Source of the DNA: Caulobacter endophyticus | GTDB taxonomy: Bacteria > Pseudomonadota > Alphaproteobacteria > Caulobacterales > Caulobacteraceae | Direction: 5' to 3' | Assembly: GCF_029543245.1 (NCBI RefSeq) | Contig: NZ_JARQWV010000026.1 | Coordinates: forward strand, 1 to 64,000 | DNA: 64,000 bases | Shown here: piece after piece, positions 53,228 through 61,807 of the stretch | How positions within the stretch are numbered: position 1 is the stretch's first letter | How the letters are laid out: each line of letters begins with the position of its first letter | Position numbers and translations under genes: made by a program | The notes under the pieces: model-generated | What the model was told of the DNA's origin: nothing | The model's input: only the letters and a program-made list of their open reading frames with translations | The model's database searches: none

Positions 53228-53886
53228 GCAGGCTGGCCGATCTCCTGGGAGCCGCCCGCCGGCGGCTCCCCTTCCTGCTTCCGGCCCTGGCGGCCGGAGG
53301 CCTGGGCCTGGCGCTCTGCGGCCAGGGCCTGTGGATCAACGCCAAGGCCGCCCTGGCCCAGGTGCTCTTGGAGCGGGCCTTCGACCAGAGCCTGCGTGAA
53401 GGCGGCGCGCCGGTTCGCCCCTGGAGCTGGGCCGACACCTGGCCCACGGCCCGCATCGTCTTCCCGCGCCAGGGCGAGCGGGTCATCGCCCTGGACGGCG
53501 CCAGCGGCCAGGCCCTGGCCTTCGGTCCCGGACACGTGGCCGGCACGCCGCAGGCCGGCGACCGGGGCACGGCCGTCTACGCCGCCCACCGCGACACCCA
53601 CTTCGCGGTGTTAGGCAAAGTTAGGCCCGGCGACCCGATCCTGGTCGAGCGCGCCGACGGCAAGGTCGCCCGCTTCGAGGTGGTCGGCGCCAAGGTCGTG
53701 CGCTGGGACGCTTCGGGCGTGGACCCCCGCGCGCCCGGACGGAGCCTGGCCCTGGCCACCTGCTGGCCGCTGGAGGCCAAGGCTCGCGGGCCGATGCGCT
53801 ACGTGGTCATGGCCAAGCCCGTCGAGGCAAGCTTGACCTTGTCCGACCTAGACGATCTCAAAGGTATGACCACCTTGACACGATAG
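53224..53886 (+). CDS. Proteobacterial (marine-type) sortase
   Basis: A class of sortase found in Gram-negative bacteria, 220 aa. An N-terminal membrane anchor (LPFLLPALAAGGLGLALCG) precedes the beta-barrel domain. The catalytic triad is intact: His122 in AAHRDTHF, Cys180 in LATCWP and Arg192 in GPMRYVV. The start is GTG 53224, overlapping the stop of its substrate gene (GTGA). It should cleave the LPQTA motif of the upstream protein, probably in the periplasm. The acceptor nucleophile is unknown because there is no Gram-positive wall. Confidence 0.92.
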   Translation: MSRLADLLGAARRRLPFLLPALAAGGLGLALCGQGLWINAKAALAQVLLERAFDQSLREGGAPVRPWSWADTWPTARIVFPRQGERVIALDGASGQALAFGPGHVAGTPQAGDRGTAVYAAHRDTHFAVLGKVRPGDPILVERADGKVARFEVVGAKVVRWDASGVDPRAPGRSLALATCWPLEAKARGPMRYVVMAKPVEASLTLSDLDDLKGMTTLTR

Positions 53887-53912
53887 GCCTTACCTCGTAG
53901 CCGTTCACTCCT

Positions 53913-53924
53913 GTGACCGCTACC
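53913..53924. promoter_or_regulatory. Degenerate GGTAGCGCTACC-like site before second receptor
   Basis: GTGACCGCTACC matches the 46600-46611 dyad at 9 of 12 positions, with the right half (CGCTACC) perfect. It lies 79 nt before the TonB receptor ATG at 54004. It could be a weak site of the same LacI-type regulator or chance. Confidence 0.3.
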
Positions 53925-54003
53925 AGTCGTATCGCCGCGCAACGGCGGACGGCGGCGGTCGTGAGGAAAAGCGCAATCCCAAAAGCGCCAGGGGAGTGAA
54001 TCG

Positions 54004-56916
54004 ATGTCGTCCAGCCACCGCACGCGCGGAATCCGCCAGGTCCTGATCGGGGCCACTTGCCTGACCACCGCCCTCGTCGCCCTGCCGGCCCTGGCCCAGA
54101 CGGCGCCCGCGCCGCAGGCCGCCGAGCCCGACGCGGTCGAGGAGGTCGTCGTCACCGGCTATCGCAAGAGCCTGGCCGACGCGACCAATGCGAAACGCGA
54201 GAGCGTCGCCTTCACCGACTCGGTCTTCGCCGAGGACATCGGCAAGTTCCCCGACCTCAACATCGCCGAGTCCCTCAACCGCATCCCCGGCGTCCAGCTG
54301 ACCCGCGAGATCAACGGCGAGGGCCTGAACGTCACGATCCGGGGCCTGGGCACCAACTTCACCAAGATCCTGCTGAACGGCTCACAGATCGCGGTGGCCT
54401 CGTCGGGTCGCACCGACAGCCAGAACCAGAACCGCGAGGTCGACCTCGACCTCTTCCCGACCGAGCTGTTCACCCGGCTCGACGTGCACAAGACCCCGAC
54501 GGCCGGCATGGTCGAGGGCGGCGTCGCCGGCGTGGTCAACATGCGCAGCGCCCGCCCCTTCGACTACAAGGGAGGCGGCCAGCTGATCTATTCGCTGCAG
54601 GCCGGCAAGAACAACCAGGACGACGACATCAGTCCGCGCGGCTCGCTGATCGCCTCGAAGACCTGGGAAACCCCGATCGGCGACTTCGGCCTGCTGGGCG
54701 GCGTCGCCATCGCCCGGGTCAAGAGCACCACCACCGGCTTCGAAAGCGTCGGCTGGTCGAACGCCAACATGACCTGCACCGGCTGCAACGCCACCGGCGG
54801 CAACAACTTCAACTGGGCCTCGACCGTGCCGGCCGGCGTCACCTCCAACGGCCTGACGCCCGGGCAGACGGTCGACAACGCCCTGCTGGCCGCGCTGAAC
54901 CCCGGCACGACCCTGCAACAGCTGTCCGACGCCCAACTGCCGCGCCTCGGCCGTGACAGCTGGAGCTCGGGCGAGCGCGACCGCGACTCCTACGTCCTGT
55001 CGGCCGAGTGGCGGCCCAACGACCAGCTGAACGTCTATTTCGACACCCTCTATTCGAAGGGCAGCCGCTCGTTCGAGCGCATCGACATGAACTGGGTCGT
55101 GCGCAACTCCAACTTCATGGTCCCGGTGGGCGTGAAGGTGAACGGCGAGGGCGTGGTCACCGAGGGCACGTTCCTGAACTCGCAGTTCTTCCTCGAGTAC
55201 CGCCCCTACGAGGAGGACGTCGAGGTCCTGAACCTCAACCCCGGCTTCACCTGGCGCCCCAACGACTGGATCAAGCTGGACGGCCAGGTGAACTGGAGCC
55301 GCAGCGTCTTCTTCCGCGAAGCGCCGACGGTGCTGTTCAACACCCCGCTGAACTCGGGCCTGAACGTCACCTACGCCAACGGCGGCGGCGACTATCCGTC
55401 GATCAAGTCCAACAAGGACCTCAACGACCCGGCCCTGGGCTGGGTGTGGGCCGGCGGCCGCGTCAACGTGCAGGCCGAAAAGCGCGTCACCCAGACCAAG
55501 GGCGCCCACTTCGACCTGACCCTGGGCGACGACAAGGGGACCAACTTCAAGTTCGGCGTCGCCTATGACGACGTCGGCCGCACGATCACCGCGCTCGACA
55601 ATTCCGCTCGCTGGCAGGCCTTCACCTGCGGCGGCGGCGGGGTGACCCCGCAGAGCCCGGTTCCGGCCCCGGTCCCGGCCTGCGACGGCCGCGCCGGCTC
55701 GGCCATCACCCAGGCCAACCTGGCCAGCTACATCCAGCAGGGTCCGCTGGGCTTCATCACCTTGGACAAGGACCGGTTCTTCGCCGACAGCAACTACCAG
55801 GCCTTCCTCGACAGCGCCCCGTTCTCGGCGGCCGCCGCCACCGGCGCGGCCTCGGGCCTGATCCGCGAGAAGACCACCGGCGCCTATGTCGAGGTCAATG
55901 GCGCGACGCAGGTTCTGGACCGCGACCTGCGCTTCAACCTCGGCGCCCGCTACTACTCGACCGACCAGACGATCGAGGGCCCGCAGACGGTCAACGGCGT
56001 GCTGTCGTTCCTGTCGCGCACCAGCAACTATGATGGCCTGCTGCCCTCGTTCAACGTCGCCTGGAACCTGCGCGAAGACCTGATCGTCCGCGCCTCGGCC
56101 TCGCGCACGGTGACCCGCCCCAACCCCAGCGCCATGCTGCCGGGCACCACCTTCGCCGATCCCTCGGCCCAGCAGGCCAACCAGGGCAATCCCAACCTTC
56201 AGCCCTACACGTCCAACAACTTCGACATCGGCGGCGAGTGGTACACCGGCGGCGCCGGCTATATCGGCGTGGCCCTGTTCCGCAAGGAGCTGACCGGCTT
56301 CACCGTCAACGGGACCAACACCATCCCGTTCAGCCAGCTGGGCGTGCCCTTCGACCAGCTGACCAACCTGCAGCAGCAGGCGATCAACAACCGCGGCGGC
56401 CCGGACGCGGCGACGGTCACCGTGCAGCAGCAGGTCAACGCCGACGGCGTGCTGACCATCCTGGGCCAGGAGGTCACCTGGGTGCAGCCGCTGGACTTCC
56501 TGCTCGACGGCGCCGGCTTCACCGCCAACGCCACCCACGTGGAGCAGAACGCGCGCGGCAACGGCGCCCCGGCCCAGGCCGTCGGCATCTCGCCGTGGAC
56601 CTACAACGTCACCGGCTACTACGAGAAGCACGGGGCCACTGTGCGGCTGTCCTACGTCTGGAACGACGCCCAGATCTCGTCTGGCCCCGGCCAGAACGGC
56701 ATTCCGGTCGCCACCATCAACACCGACGCCCGCGGCCAGTGGGACCTGTCGGCCAGCTACCAGTTCGACAAGCTGCCGACCCAGCCGCGCGTCAGCCTCG
56801 ACATCATCAACATCACCGAGGAGGCCCAGCGCAGCCCGTTCCAGTGGGACAGCGCCGCCTACACCTACTACCAGCCCGGCCGCCAGATCATGCTGGGGAT
56901 CCGAGGGAAGTTCTGA
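54004..56916 (+). CDS. TonB-dependent receptor
   Basis: An outer-membrane transporter of 970 aa. The signal ends at LPALAQT and the TonB-box region is EEVVVTGYRKSLADATNAKR. The plug domain contains SLNRIPGVQLTREINGEG, TIRGLGTNFTKILLNG and LDVHKTPTAGMVEGGVAG, which place it with the carbohydrate-type receptors of Caulobacterales. The barrel ends with the aromatic-terminated GIRGKF. The GGGGAG ribosome site precedes the ATG. It stands alone, followed by a strong terminator, so its substrate cannot be inferred from enzymes. A degenerate GGTAGCGCTACC-like site upstream hints at sugar control. Confidence 0.92.
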   Translation: MSSSHRTRGIRQVLIGATCLTTALVALPALAQTAPAPQAAEPDAVEEVVVTGYRKSLADATNAKRESVAFTDSVFAEDIGKFPDLNIAESLNRIPGVQLTREINGEGLNVTIRGLGTNFTKILLNGSQIAVASSGRTDSQNQNREVDLDLFPTELFTRLDVHKTPTAGMVEGGVAGVVNMRSARPFDYKGGGQLIYSLQAGKNNQDDDISPRGSLIASKTWETPIGDFGLLGGVAIARVKSTTTGFESVGWSNANMTCTGCNATGGNNFNWASTVPAGVTSNGLTPGQTVDNALLAALNPGTTLQQLSDAQLPRLGRDSWSSGERDRDSYVLSAEWRPNDQLNVYFDTLYSKGSRSFERIDMNWVVRNSNFMVPVGVKVNGEGVVTEGTFLNSQFFLEYRPYEEDVEVLNLNPGFTWRPNDWIKLDGQVNWSRSVFFREAPTVLFNTPLNSGLNVTYANGGGDYPSIKSNKDLNDPALGWVWAGGRVNVQAEKRVTQTKGAHFDLTLGDDKGTNFKFGVAYDDVGRTITALDNSARWQAFTCGGGGVTPQSPVPAPVPACDGRAGSAITQANLASYIQQGPLGFITLDKDRFFADSNYQAFLDSAPFSAAAATGAASGLIREKTTGAYVEVNGATQVLDRDLRFNLGARYYSTDQTIEGPQTVNGVLSFLSRTSNYDGLLPSFNVAWNLREDLIVRASASRTVTRPNPSAMLPGTTFADPSAQQANQGNPNLQPYTSNNFDIGGEWYTGGAGYIGVALFRKELTGFTVNGTNTIPFSQLGVPFDQLTNLQQQAINNRGGPDAATVTVQQQVNADGVLTILGQEVTWVQPLDFLLDGAGFTANATHVEQNARGNGAPAQAVGISPWTYNVTGYYEKHGATVRLSYVWNDAQISSGPGQNGIPVATINTDARGQWDLSASYQFDKLPTQPRVSLDIINITEEAQRSPFQWDSAAYTYYQPGRQIMLGIRGKF

Positions 56917-56967
56917 CCACCTTCACAAGCTTCGCGTGGCCGACCTTCCCAGCGCCATGCGGTTTTG

Positions 56968-57001
56968 GCGGCGCATCCTCCCCGGGTGCGCCGCTTTTTT
57001 T
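56968..57001 (+). terminator. Rho-independent terminator of the second TonB receptor
   Basis: GCGGCGCA (56968-56975) and TGCGCCGC (56987-56994) pair around an 11-nt loop and are followed by seven Ts. It lies about 50 nt after the receptor stop. It is the clearest intrinsic terminator in the window. Confidence 0.88.
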
Positions 57002-57036
57002 GACCATCGTTCGCAAATACGCTCTAGGTTGCGACC

Positions 57037-57648
57037 ATGGACTTCGAGCCCGGCCCACCTTCAGAAACGCCCACCGAACCGCCCGCCAAGCGCCGGGGCC
57101 CCGGCCGACCGCGCGACCCGGAGGTGGAAAAGCGCCTCAAGCGCGCGGCGCTGGAGGTGCTGGCCCAGCACGGCATGTCGGGCCTGACCCTGGAGAAGAT
57201 CTGCGACAAGGCCGGCGCCCCGCGCGCCACCTTCTATCGCCGCTGGGCCACGCCCATGCAGGCGGTCGGCGAGGCCTTCAACGAGGCCTTCCTGTTCGAG
57301 ACCCTGCCCGACACCGGCGACGTGGTCAGCGACCTCGTCGCCCTCGGCCAGGCCATGGTCGACCTCTATAACGACCCCGTCGTCGGGCCATGCATGAGCT
57401 TCCTGATCGCCGAGAGCCGCGTGCGGCCCGAGCTCTTTCAGAACGGCCAGGAGGACTTCCAGCGCCGCCGGGCCTACAACCGCCAGGTCGTCGAACGCGC
57501 CATCGCCCGCGGCGAGATCCCCGCCGACACCGACGCCGACCTGATCATCGACGCCCTCAGCGGCCTGGCCCTCAACAACCAGGCCACCCGCAGACCCCTG
57601 ACGCCGCAGATGATGGAGTTCGTGGTGCGGCGGCTGCTCTCCCTATGA
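57037..57648 (+). CDS. TetR-family transcriptional regulator
   Basis: A 203-aa TetR protein with an extended Pro/Arg-rich N-terminal arm (AKRRGPGRPRDPEVEKRL). The HTH follows (LTLEKICDKAGAPRATFYRRWATPMQ, about 52-77). The C-terminal domain resembles the AcrR-like group with DLVALGQAMVDLYNDPVVG and ALSGLALNNQATRRPLTPQM. It begins 36 nt after the receptor terminator and is followed by a family C repeat right after its stop. No divergent target is adjacent; the receptor upstream or distant genes may be controlled. The ligand is unknown. Confidence 0.85.
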   Translation: MDFEPGPPSETPTEPPAKRRGPGRPRDPEVEKRLKRAALEVLAQHGMSGLTLEKICDKAGAPRATFYRRWATPMQAVGEAFNEAFLFETLPDTGDVVSDLVALGQAMVDLYNDPVVGPCMSFLIAESRVRPELFQNGQEDFQRRRAYNRQVVERAIARGEIPADTDADLIIDALSGLALNNQATRRPLTPQMMEFVVRRLLSL

Positions 57649-57649
57649 T

Positions 57650-57813
57650 CCCTCTCCCCCTGCGGGAGAGGGTGGCCTCCCGAAGGGAGGTCGGGTGAGG
57701 GGTCGCACCGCCCCTCAGCGCCGCGCCAGCCTGACCGCTGTCGCGGCGTTTTCCATTTGAGAGACCCCTCATCCGTCGACTTCGTCGACACCTTCTCCCG
57801 CAAGGGGAGAAGG
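57650..57813. repeat. Palindromic intergenic element, family C
   Basis: CCCTCTCCCCCTGCGGGAGA and GGTCGGGTGAGGGGTC are mirrored by GACCCCTCATCCGTCGAC and CTTCTCCCGCAAGGGGAG. It begins one base after the TetR stop codon and is close to identical to 11804-11968. Confidence 0.85.
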
Positions 57814-57881
57814 ATCACTTGCACACTTGAAAACAAACCAACCAAGCGGTATCTTACGCATCTCCCTACCCGAGGTGTCGC

Positions 57882-58229
57882 TTGTCCATCCCCGCTTCCA
57901 CCTACGCTTTCCTCGCCGGCGCCATCGTCGCCGAGGTGGCCGGCACCACCTTCCTGCAGAAGTCCGAGCAGTTCACGAAACTGCTGCCCAGCCTGGCCAC
58001 CGCCGGCCTCTACGCCCTGGCCTTCTTCCTGCTGTCGCTGGCGCTGAAGCACATGCCGCTGGCCGTCGCCTACGCCATCTGGAGCGGGGTCGGGATCGTG
58101 CTGACCGCTGTCATCGGCGCCGTCCTCTTCCGCCAGATGCTCGACCTGCCGGCGATGATCGGCATCGGCCTGATCGTCAGCGGCGTGGTCGTCGCCCAAC
58201 TGTTCTCGCGCACCCTGGGGCACGGATGA
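57882..58229 (+). CDS. Small multidrug resistance (SMR) family transporter
   Basis: A four-helix EmrE-like exporter of 115 aa. The N-terminal helix has FLAGAIVAEVAGTTFLQKS with the membrane-embedded Glu at position 18, equivalent to Glu14 of EmrE. It is followed by LAVAYAIWSGVGIVLTAVIG, the conserved GxxY-type loop, and IGIGLIVSGVVVAQLFS. The start is TTG 57882, set by GAGGTG 5 nt upstream. It overlaps the next TetR gene by 4 nt, so transporter and putative repressor are made together. Substrates are probably cationic compounds or guanidinium-like molecules; which one cannot be told. Confidence 0.88.
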   Translation: MSIPASTYAFLAGAIVAEVAGTTFLQKSEQFTKLLPSLATAGLYALAFFLLSLALKHMPLAVAYAIWSGVGIVLTAVIGAVLFRQMLDLPAMIGIGLIVSGVVVAQLFSRTLGHG

Positions 58230-58783
58230 ACACCACCGCCTACAACCGTCCCAAGCAGCCCGAGCAGGTGCGCCGCGCCCTGCTGGAGGCGGCCGTCGCC
58301 CTGGCCGAAGAGCAAGGCCTGGGCGGGATCACCGTCCAGGCGGTGGCCGAGCGCGCTGGCGTCACCAAGGGCGGGCTGTTCCACCACTTCGCCAACAAGC
58401 AGGCCCTGATCGACGCCGTCTTCGACTTCATGCTGGAGCAGATGGAGGAGACGCTGGACCGCCTGATGGCGCAGGACAGCGGTCACGGCTGCTTCACCCG
58501 CGCCTATGTGGTCTCGACCTTCGAGTGCTGCGACCAGGCGCTGAGCGGCCAGGCCCTGACCATCTCGATGGTCACCGACCCGGCCCTGCGCCGCCGCTGG
58601 GGCAAATGGATCGACGATCGCCTCGTGCGCCACGCCGACACCGATTCCGACCCACGCCTGCGCGTCGTGCGCCTGGCGGCCGACGGCTACTGGTTCGCCC
58701 GCGTCCTGCACGAAGGCGACCACGGCAGCGAGACGCCGCAGGTCCTGCAGGCGCGCCTCATCGCCATGACCCGGGAGGCTTGA
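58226..58783 (+). CDS. TetR-family regulator coupled to the SMR gene
   Basis: A 185-aa TetR protein starting at ATG 58226 inside the SMR stop (ATGA). The HTH ITVQAVAERAGVTKGGLFHHFANKQALIDAV is typical. The C-terminal part has a paired Cys in VSTFECCDQALSG and YWFARVLHEGDHGSETPQV, as in the TetR_C group found beside SMR transporters. It probably represses the SMR-TetR transcript. A possible short dyad (ACC...GGT) lies at about 57840-57850 before the SMR gene, but it is weak. Confidence 0.87.
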   Translation: MNTTAYNRPKQPEQVRRALLEAAVALAEEQGLGGITVQAVAERAGVTKGGLFHHFANKQALIDAVFDFMLEQMEETLDRLMAQDSGHGCFTRAYVVSTFECCDQALSGQALTISMVTDPALRRRWGKWIDDRLVRHADTDSDPRLRVVRLAADGYWFARVLHEGDHGSETPQVLQARLIAMTREA

Positions 58784-58785
58784 GG

Positions 58786-58950
58786 ATGGGCTTCTTCCGC
58801 ACCCACTGGGCGCTGCTGGCGACCGAAACGGACGAGACGGCGCAATCCGCCCCTCTCCCAGAGGGAGAGGGAGGGGCCCAGGCCCAAGCCTGGGAGGGTG
58901 AGGGGTTAGGGACCGAGGACGGCGCGCCGGAACACAGGCCGGCGGCGTAA
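58786..58950 (+). pseudogene. Possible small gene truncated by a repeat
   Basis: An ATG at 58786 with a ribosome-like GGAGGCTTGAGG opens a 54-codon frame. Its first ~18 residues (MGFFRTHWALLATETDET) look protein-like, but the rest is encoded by a family C-like palindrome. Either this is a gene whose body was displaced by repeat insertion or a chance frame. It would be the third gene of the SMR-TetR operon. I do not recognise the start. Confidence 0.3.
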
Positions 58951-59006
58951 CCCCTCATCCTCCCACGCCTACGGCGCGGGCCCCTCCTTCTCCCTATGGG
59001 AGAAGG
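58850..59006. repeat. Palindromic intergenic element, family C variant
   Basis: CCCCTCTCCCAGAGGGAGAG with GGGAGGGTGAGGGGTTA is mirrored by AACCCCTCATCCTCCCACG and CCTCCTTCTCCCTATGGGAG. It separates the SMR-TetR operon from the convergent formamidase-like gene. Confidence 0.8.
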
Positions 59007-59016
59007 TTGATCCCCC

Positions 59017-59964
59017 TCAGAACAGCACGCCCTTCTCCAGCATGCCGTGCACGCCCTTCTCGCCGTTCACCGTCTGGGTGACGCGGAAGTCCACGGCCAG
59101 CGAGCAGAACTGATAGGCCTGCACGCGGGTCAGGGCCGAGCGGGCGCAGATGAAGTCGATCATGCCGCGCAGGGCCTGCTTCATGGCCAGGTCCAGGTCC
59201 TCGTTGAAGCCCATGACGATGTAGTGGGTGGGCGTCTCGGCGCGGGGCCAGGTCGCCACGCCCACGTCGGCCGCCTTGTGCAGGATGAAGCTGAAGGTGC
59301 CGGTCAGGCCCATCTCCAGGGCGTTGACGCAGACCTCGCCGTCGCCTTGGCGGCCGTGGCCGTCGCCGGCCGAGAAGTTGGCGCCCGGAACCCAGACCGG
59401 CAGGAACAGCGTCGCGCCCGCGCCCAGCTCCTTGTTGTCCATGTTGCCGCCGTGCTCGCGCGGCTCGCGGCTGGAGAGGCGCCCGTACTTGGACGGCGGG
59501 GCCACGCCCATGGTGCCGAAGAACGGACGCAGGGGCAGCTGCGGCCCCCATTCCGGCTTGCAGACCCCGCGCGCCTTGTCGACGGCGATGTGGCTGACAT
59601 AGCGGTCGGGGAAGTCTTCCGGGATCGTGCCGGCCAGCGGCCGCACGGCGCAATAGCCCCAGTCGTTGTTGGGCTCCACCGCCTCGATGCGCACCTCCAG
59701 GGTGTCGCCCGGCTCGGCCCCGGCGACAGCCACGGGTCCCGTGAGAATGTGCGGCCCGATCCGGTCCAGCCTGGCGTCGTGGATCGCCTGCAGGGCCGGC
59801 GGAATGGTCAGCCACGACTCCGGCCCCGGCATCACCTCGGGTCCGCCGGACACGCAGTCGAAGGTGACGCTGTCGCCCGGCTGGATGGTCAGGACCGGAT
59901 CGAAGGCCGCGTCGAAGATGCCGAAGCGGACGGTTTCCGGAGTGGAGGCGAGGTGGTGATGCAT
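59017..59964 (-). CDS. Acetamidase/formamidase family protein
   Basis: A cytoplasmic amidase of 315 aa that releases ammonia from short amides. Typical features are SVTFDCVSGGPE near the start, GPVAVAGAEPGDTLEVRIE, EHGGNMDNKELGAGATLFLPVWVPGANF (written in two overlapping parts of the motif, residues ~205-232) and GDGHGRQGDGEVC, then the C-terminal ALTRVQAYQFCSLAVDFRVTQ. ATG 59964 is chosen because family members begin about here; the 47-residue upstream extension is not protein-like. It is divergent from the AtzG/E/H cassette and shares its 248-nt regulatory gap, so a joint amide or ureide pathway is likely. Confidence 0.87.
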   Translation of the reverse strand: MHHHLASTPETVRFGIFDAAFDPVLTIQPGDSVTFDCVSGGPEVMPGPESWLTIPPALQAIHDARLDRIGPHILTGPVAVAGAEPGDTLEVRIEAVEPNNDWGYCAVRPLAGTIPEDFPDRYVSHIAVDKARGVCKPEWGPQLPLRPFFGTMGVAPPSKYGRLSSREPREHGGNMDNKELGAGATLFLPVWVPGANFSAGDGHGRQGDGEVCVNALEMGLTGTFSFILHKAADVGVATWPRAETPTHYIVMGFNEDLDLAMKQALRGMIDFICARSALTRVQAYQFCSLAVDFRVTQTVNGEKGVHGMLEKGVLF

Positions 59965-60134
59965 GGCGAAGCGGGGACCGAAGGCTTGAAACGGCCTCCA
60001 GTCTCCGACCGCGTCGCCGCCGGGACGAAGCGCCGGCCCACGCCCGCGCCCCGCTTTGCGAAACCTGCCTCCGCTCTGGGCGCCGGCTGCACCGAGGTCG
60101 CGCATTCGGCAGGCGATCGCCCTAGCTTAAGCGC

Positions 60135-60163
60135 TTGAAAAACCCGCGCTGGCGGCGTTATCG
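60135..60163 (+). promoter_or_regulatory. Putative promoter of the amidase cassette
   Basis: TTGAAA (60135-60140) and TTATCG (60158-60163) are separated by 17 nt, predicting a start near 60170. The dyad at 60177-60192 lies just downstream of that start, as in a repressor-controlled promoter. Confidence 0.5.
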
Positions 60164-60176
60164 TCGGCTGGCTATG

Positions 60177-60192
60177 AAGTATTCAATTACTT
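60177..60192. promoter_or_regulatory. AAGTA-N6-TACTT dyad before the amidase cassette
   Basis: AAGTATTCAATTACTT has perfect 5-bp arms, extended to 6 by flanking G and C. It shares 11 of 16 positions, including both arms in the same spacing, with the site at 62237-62252 before the TonB receptor gene. It sits at the predicted transcription start and also lies in the shared gap with the divergent formamidase-like gene. Confidence 0.6.
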
Positions 60193-60212
60193 CCTAGCGT
60201 GAGTGACTTCCC

Positions 60213-60422
60213 ATGTCGGGCGGCGATCTGTCGGCCTTCCAAAACCTCACCGACGCCAAGGTCGCCGCCTATCTGGATCGCCGCAGCGCCGAGCTTGGCC
60301 TGCCTGTTCCCGAAAGCTGCCGCGCCGGCGTCGCCGAGAACCTCGCCCTGCTGCGCGACCAGACCGCGCTGTTCGCAGGGCTGACGGATCCGTCCCCTCC
60401 CGTGGAGGCGTTCGAGCCATGA
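60213..60422 (+). CDS. AtzG-like small amidase subunit (DUF4089 type)
   Basis: A 69-residue protein of the AtzG/HpxX type: VAAYLDRRSAELGLPVPESC then RAGVAENLALLRDQTALFAG. Such proteins form a complex with an AtzE-type amidase, resembling the GatC-GatA arrangement. The amidase gene follows with a 4-nt overlap, so stoichiometric expression is expected. The ATG at 60213 is clear; the upstream ribosome site is weak. The C-terminal PPVEAFEP matches the usual acidic ending. Confidence 0.88.
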   Translation: MSGGDLSAFQNLTDAKVAAYLDRRSAELGLPVPESCRAGVAENLALLRDQTALFAGLTDPSPPVEAFEP

Positions 60423-61807
60423 GCTTCGACACCATCCAGGGCCTGGGCCAGGCGCTGCGCGAAGGCCGCACCACCGCGCGAGAGGTCACTCAGCGCACCC
60501 TCGCCGCCGCCCGCGCCGAGCCGTTCAACGCCTTCACCGCCATCTTCGAGACCGAAGCCCTGGCCCAGGCCCACGCCGTGGACGCCGCCTTCGCCGCCGG
60601 CGTCGACCTCGGCCCGCTGGCCGGCGTGCCCTTCGCGGTCAAGAACCTGTTCGACGTGGCCGGCCACGTCACCCTGGCCGGCAGCAAGATCCGCCGCGAT
60701 GCGGCCCCCGCCTCTGCCGACGCCACCGCCGTCGCCCGGCTGAAGGCCGCCGGAGCCGTGCTGGTAGGGGCGCTGAACATGGACGAGTTCGCCTACGGCT
60801 TCGTCACCGAGAACGCCCACGACGGCCCCACCCGCAACCCGCATGACCCGGCCCGCATCGCCGGCGGCTCGTCGGGCGGCTCGGCCGCCGCCGTCTCCGG
60901 CGGAATCACGCCCCTGACCCTGGGCTCGGACACCAACGGCTCGATCCGCATTCCCGCCGGCCTGTGCGGCGTGTTCGGCATGAAGCCGACCCTGGGCCGG
61001 CTGTCGCGGGCAGGAACCTTCCCCTTCGTCCATAGCCTGGATCACATCGGCCCGTTCGCGCGCACGGCCGCCGACCTCGCCGTCGCCTACGACGCCCTGC
61101 AAGGGCCCGATCCGCGCGACGAGCTGTCGCCGCCGGTGGCCGATCCGCTGTCGGGACGCCTCGACGCCCTGGCCGAACGCCCCTTGCGCGTCGGCGTGCT
61201 GGGCGGCTGGTTCCAGCAAGGCGCCTTCCCCGAGGTGGTCGAGGCCCTGGAGATCGTCGCCGACGCCCTGCAGGCCCGCCGCGACGTCGAGCTTCCCGGC
61301 GCCCAGGCGGCCCGCGCCGCCGCCTTCGCCATGTCAGCGTCGGAGGGCGGCCACCTGCACTTCGACGACCTGGCCGCCCGCGCCCTCGACTACGACCCGG
61401 CCGTGCGCGACCGCCTGCTGGCCGGCGCCCTGCTGCCGGACGAGGTGGCGCAGGCCGCCCAGCGCTATCGCCCCGTCTTCCGCGACGCCGCCCGCAAGCT
61501 GTTCGAGGACTTCGACCTGCTGCTCGCCCCCGTCGCCCCCTGCCCGGCTCCGCCGATCGGCCAGGCGACCATGGAGCTGGCCGGCGCGCAGGTGTCGGTG
61601 CGCAAGACGCTGGGCGCCTACACCCAGCCGATCAGCTATATCGGCCTGCCGGTGATCGCCGCCCCGGTGAACCGTCCCGGCAAGCCGCCCGTCGGCGTGC
61701 AGCTGATCGCCCCGGCCTGGCGCGAGGACCTGGCCTTCGCCGCCGCCCTGCGCCTCGAGCGCGCCGGGGTGATCGCCGCCCATCGCCCTCCGGAGTTTAG
61801 AACATGA
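60419..61807 (+). CDS. AtzE-like amidase (amidase signature family)
   Basis: A 462-aa amidase signature enzyme. The triad is Lys75 in GVPFAVKNLFDV, cis-Ser152 in GGSSGGSAAA and nucleophile Ser175 in GSDTNGSIRIPAG. In the last motif Asn takes the place of the common second Gly. Related AtzE proteins hydrolyse 1-carboxybiuret, and HpxY proteins act in purine ureide breakdown, always with a small AtzG/HpxX subunit. Here AtzG precedes and an AtzH/HpxZ protein follows, each with 4-nt overlaps. The exact substrate is open: biuret, allophanate-like or oxalurate-type amides are candidates. The start is set by the ATGA overlap. Confidence 0.9.
   Translation: MSFDTIQGLGQALREGRTTAREVTQRTLAAARAEPFNAFTAIFETEALAQAHAVDAAFAAGVDLGPLAGVPFAVKNLFDVAGHVTLAGSKIRRDAAPASADATAVARLKAAGAVLVGALNMDEFAYGFVTENAHDGPTRNPHDPARIAGGSSGGSAAAVSGGITPLTLGSDTNGSIRIPAGLCGVFGMKPTLGRLSRAGTFPFVHSLDHIGPFARTAADLAVAYDALQGPDPRDELSPPVADPLSGRLDALAERPLRVGVLGGWFQQGAFPEVVEALEIVADALQARRDVELPGAQAARAAAFAMSASEGGHLHFDDLAARALDYDPAVRDRLLAGALLPDEVAQAAQRYRPVFRDAARKLFEDFDLLLAPVAPCPAPPIGQATMELAGAQVSVRKTLGAYTQPISYIGLPVIAAPVNRPGKPPVGVQLIAPAWREDLAFAAALRLERAGVIAAHRPPEFRT

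Noticed and set aside
60155-60165. GCGTTATCGTC, identical to part of the 226-242 site, as another LacI operator
   Set aside because: The left half lacks the GACA arm, and the word fits as the -10 region of a TTGAAA-17-TTATCG promoter. The match also weakens the operator reading of 226-242, which was scored low for that reason.
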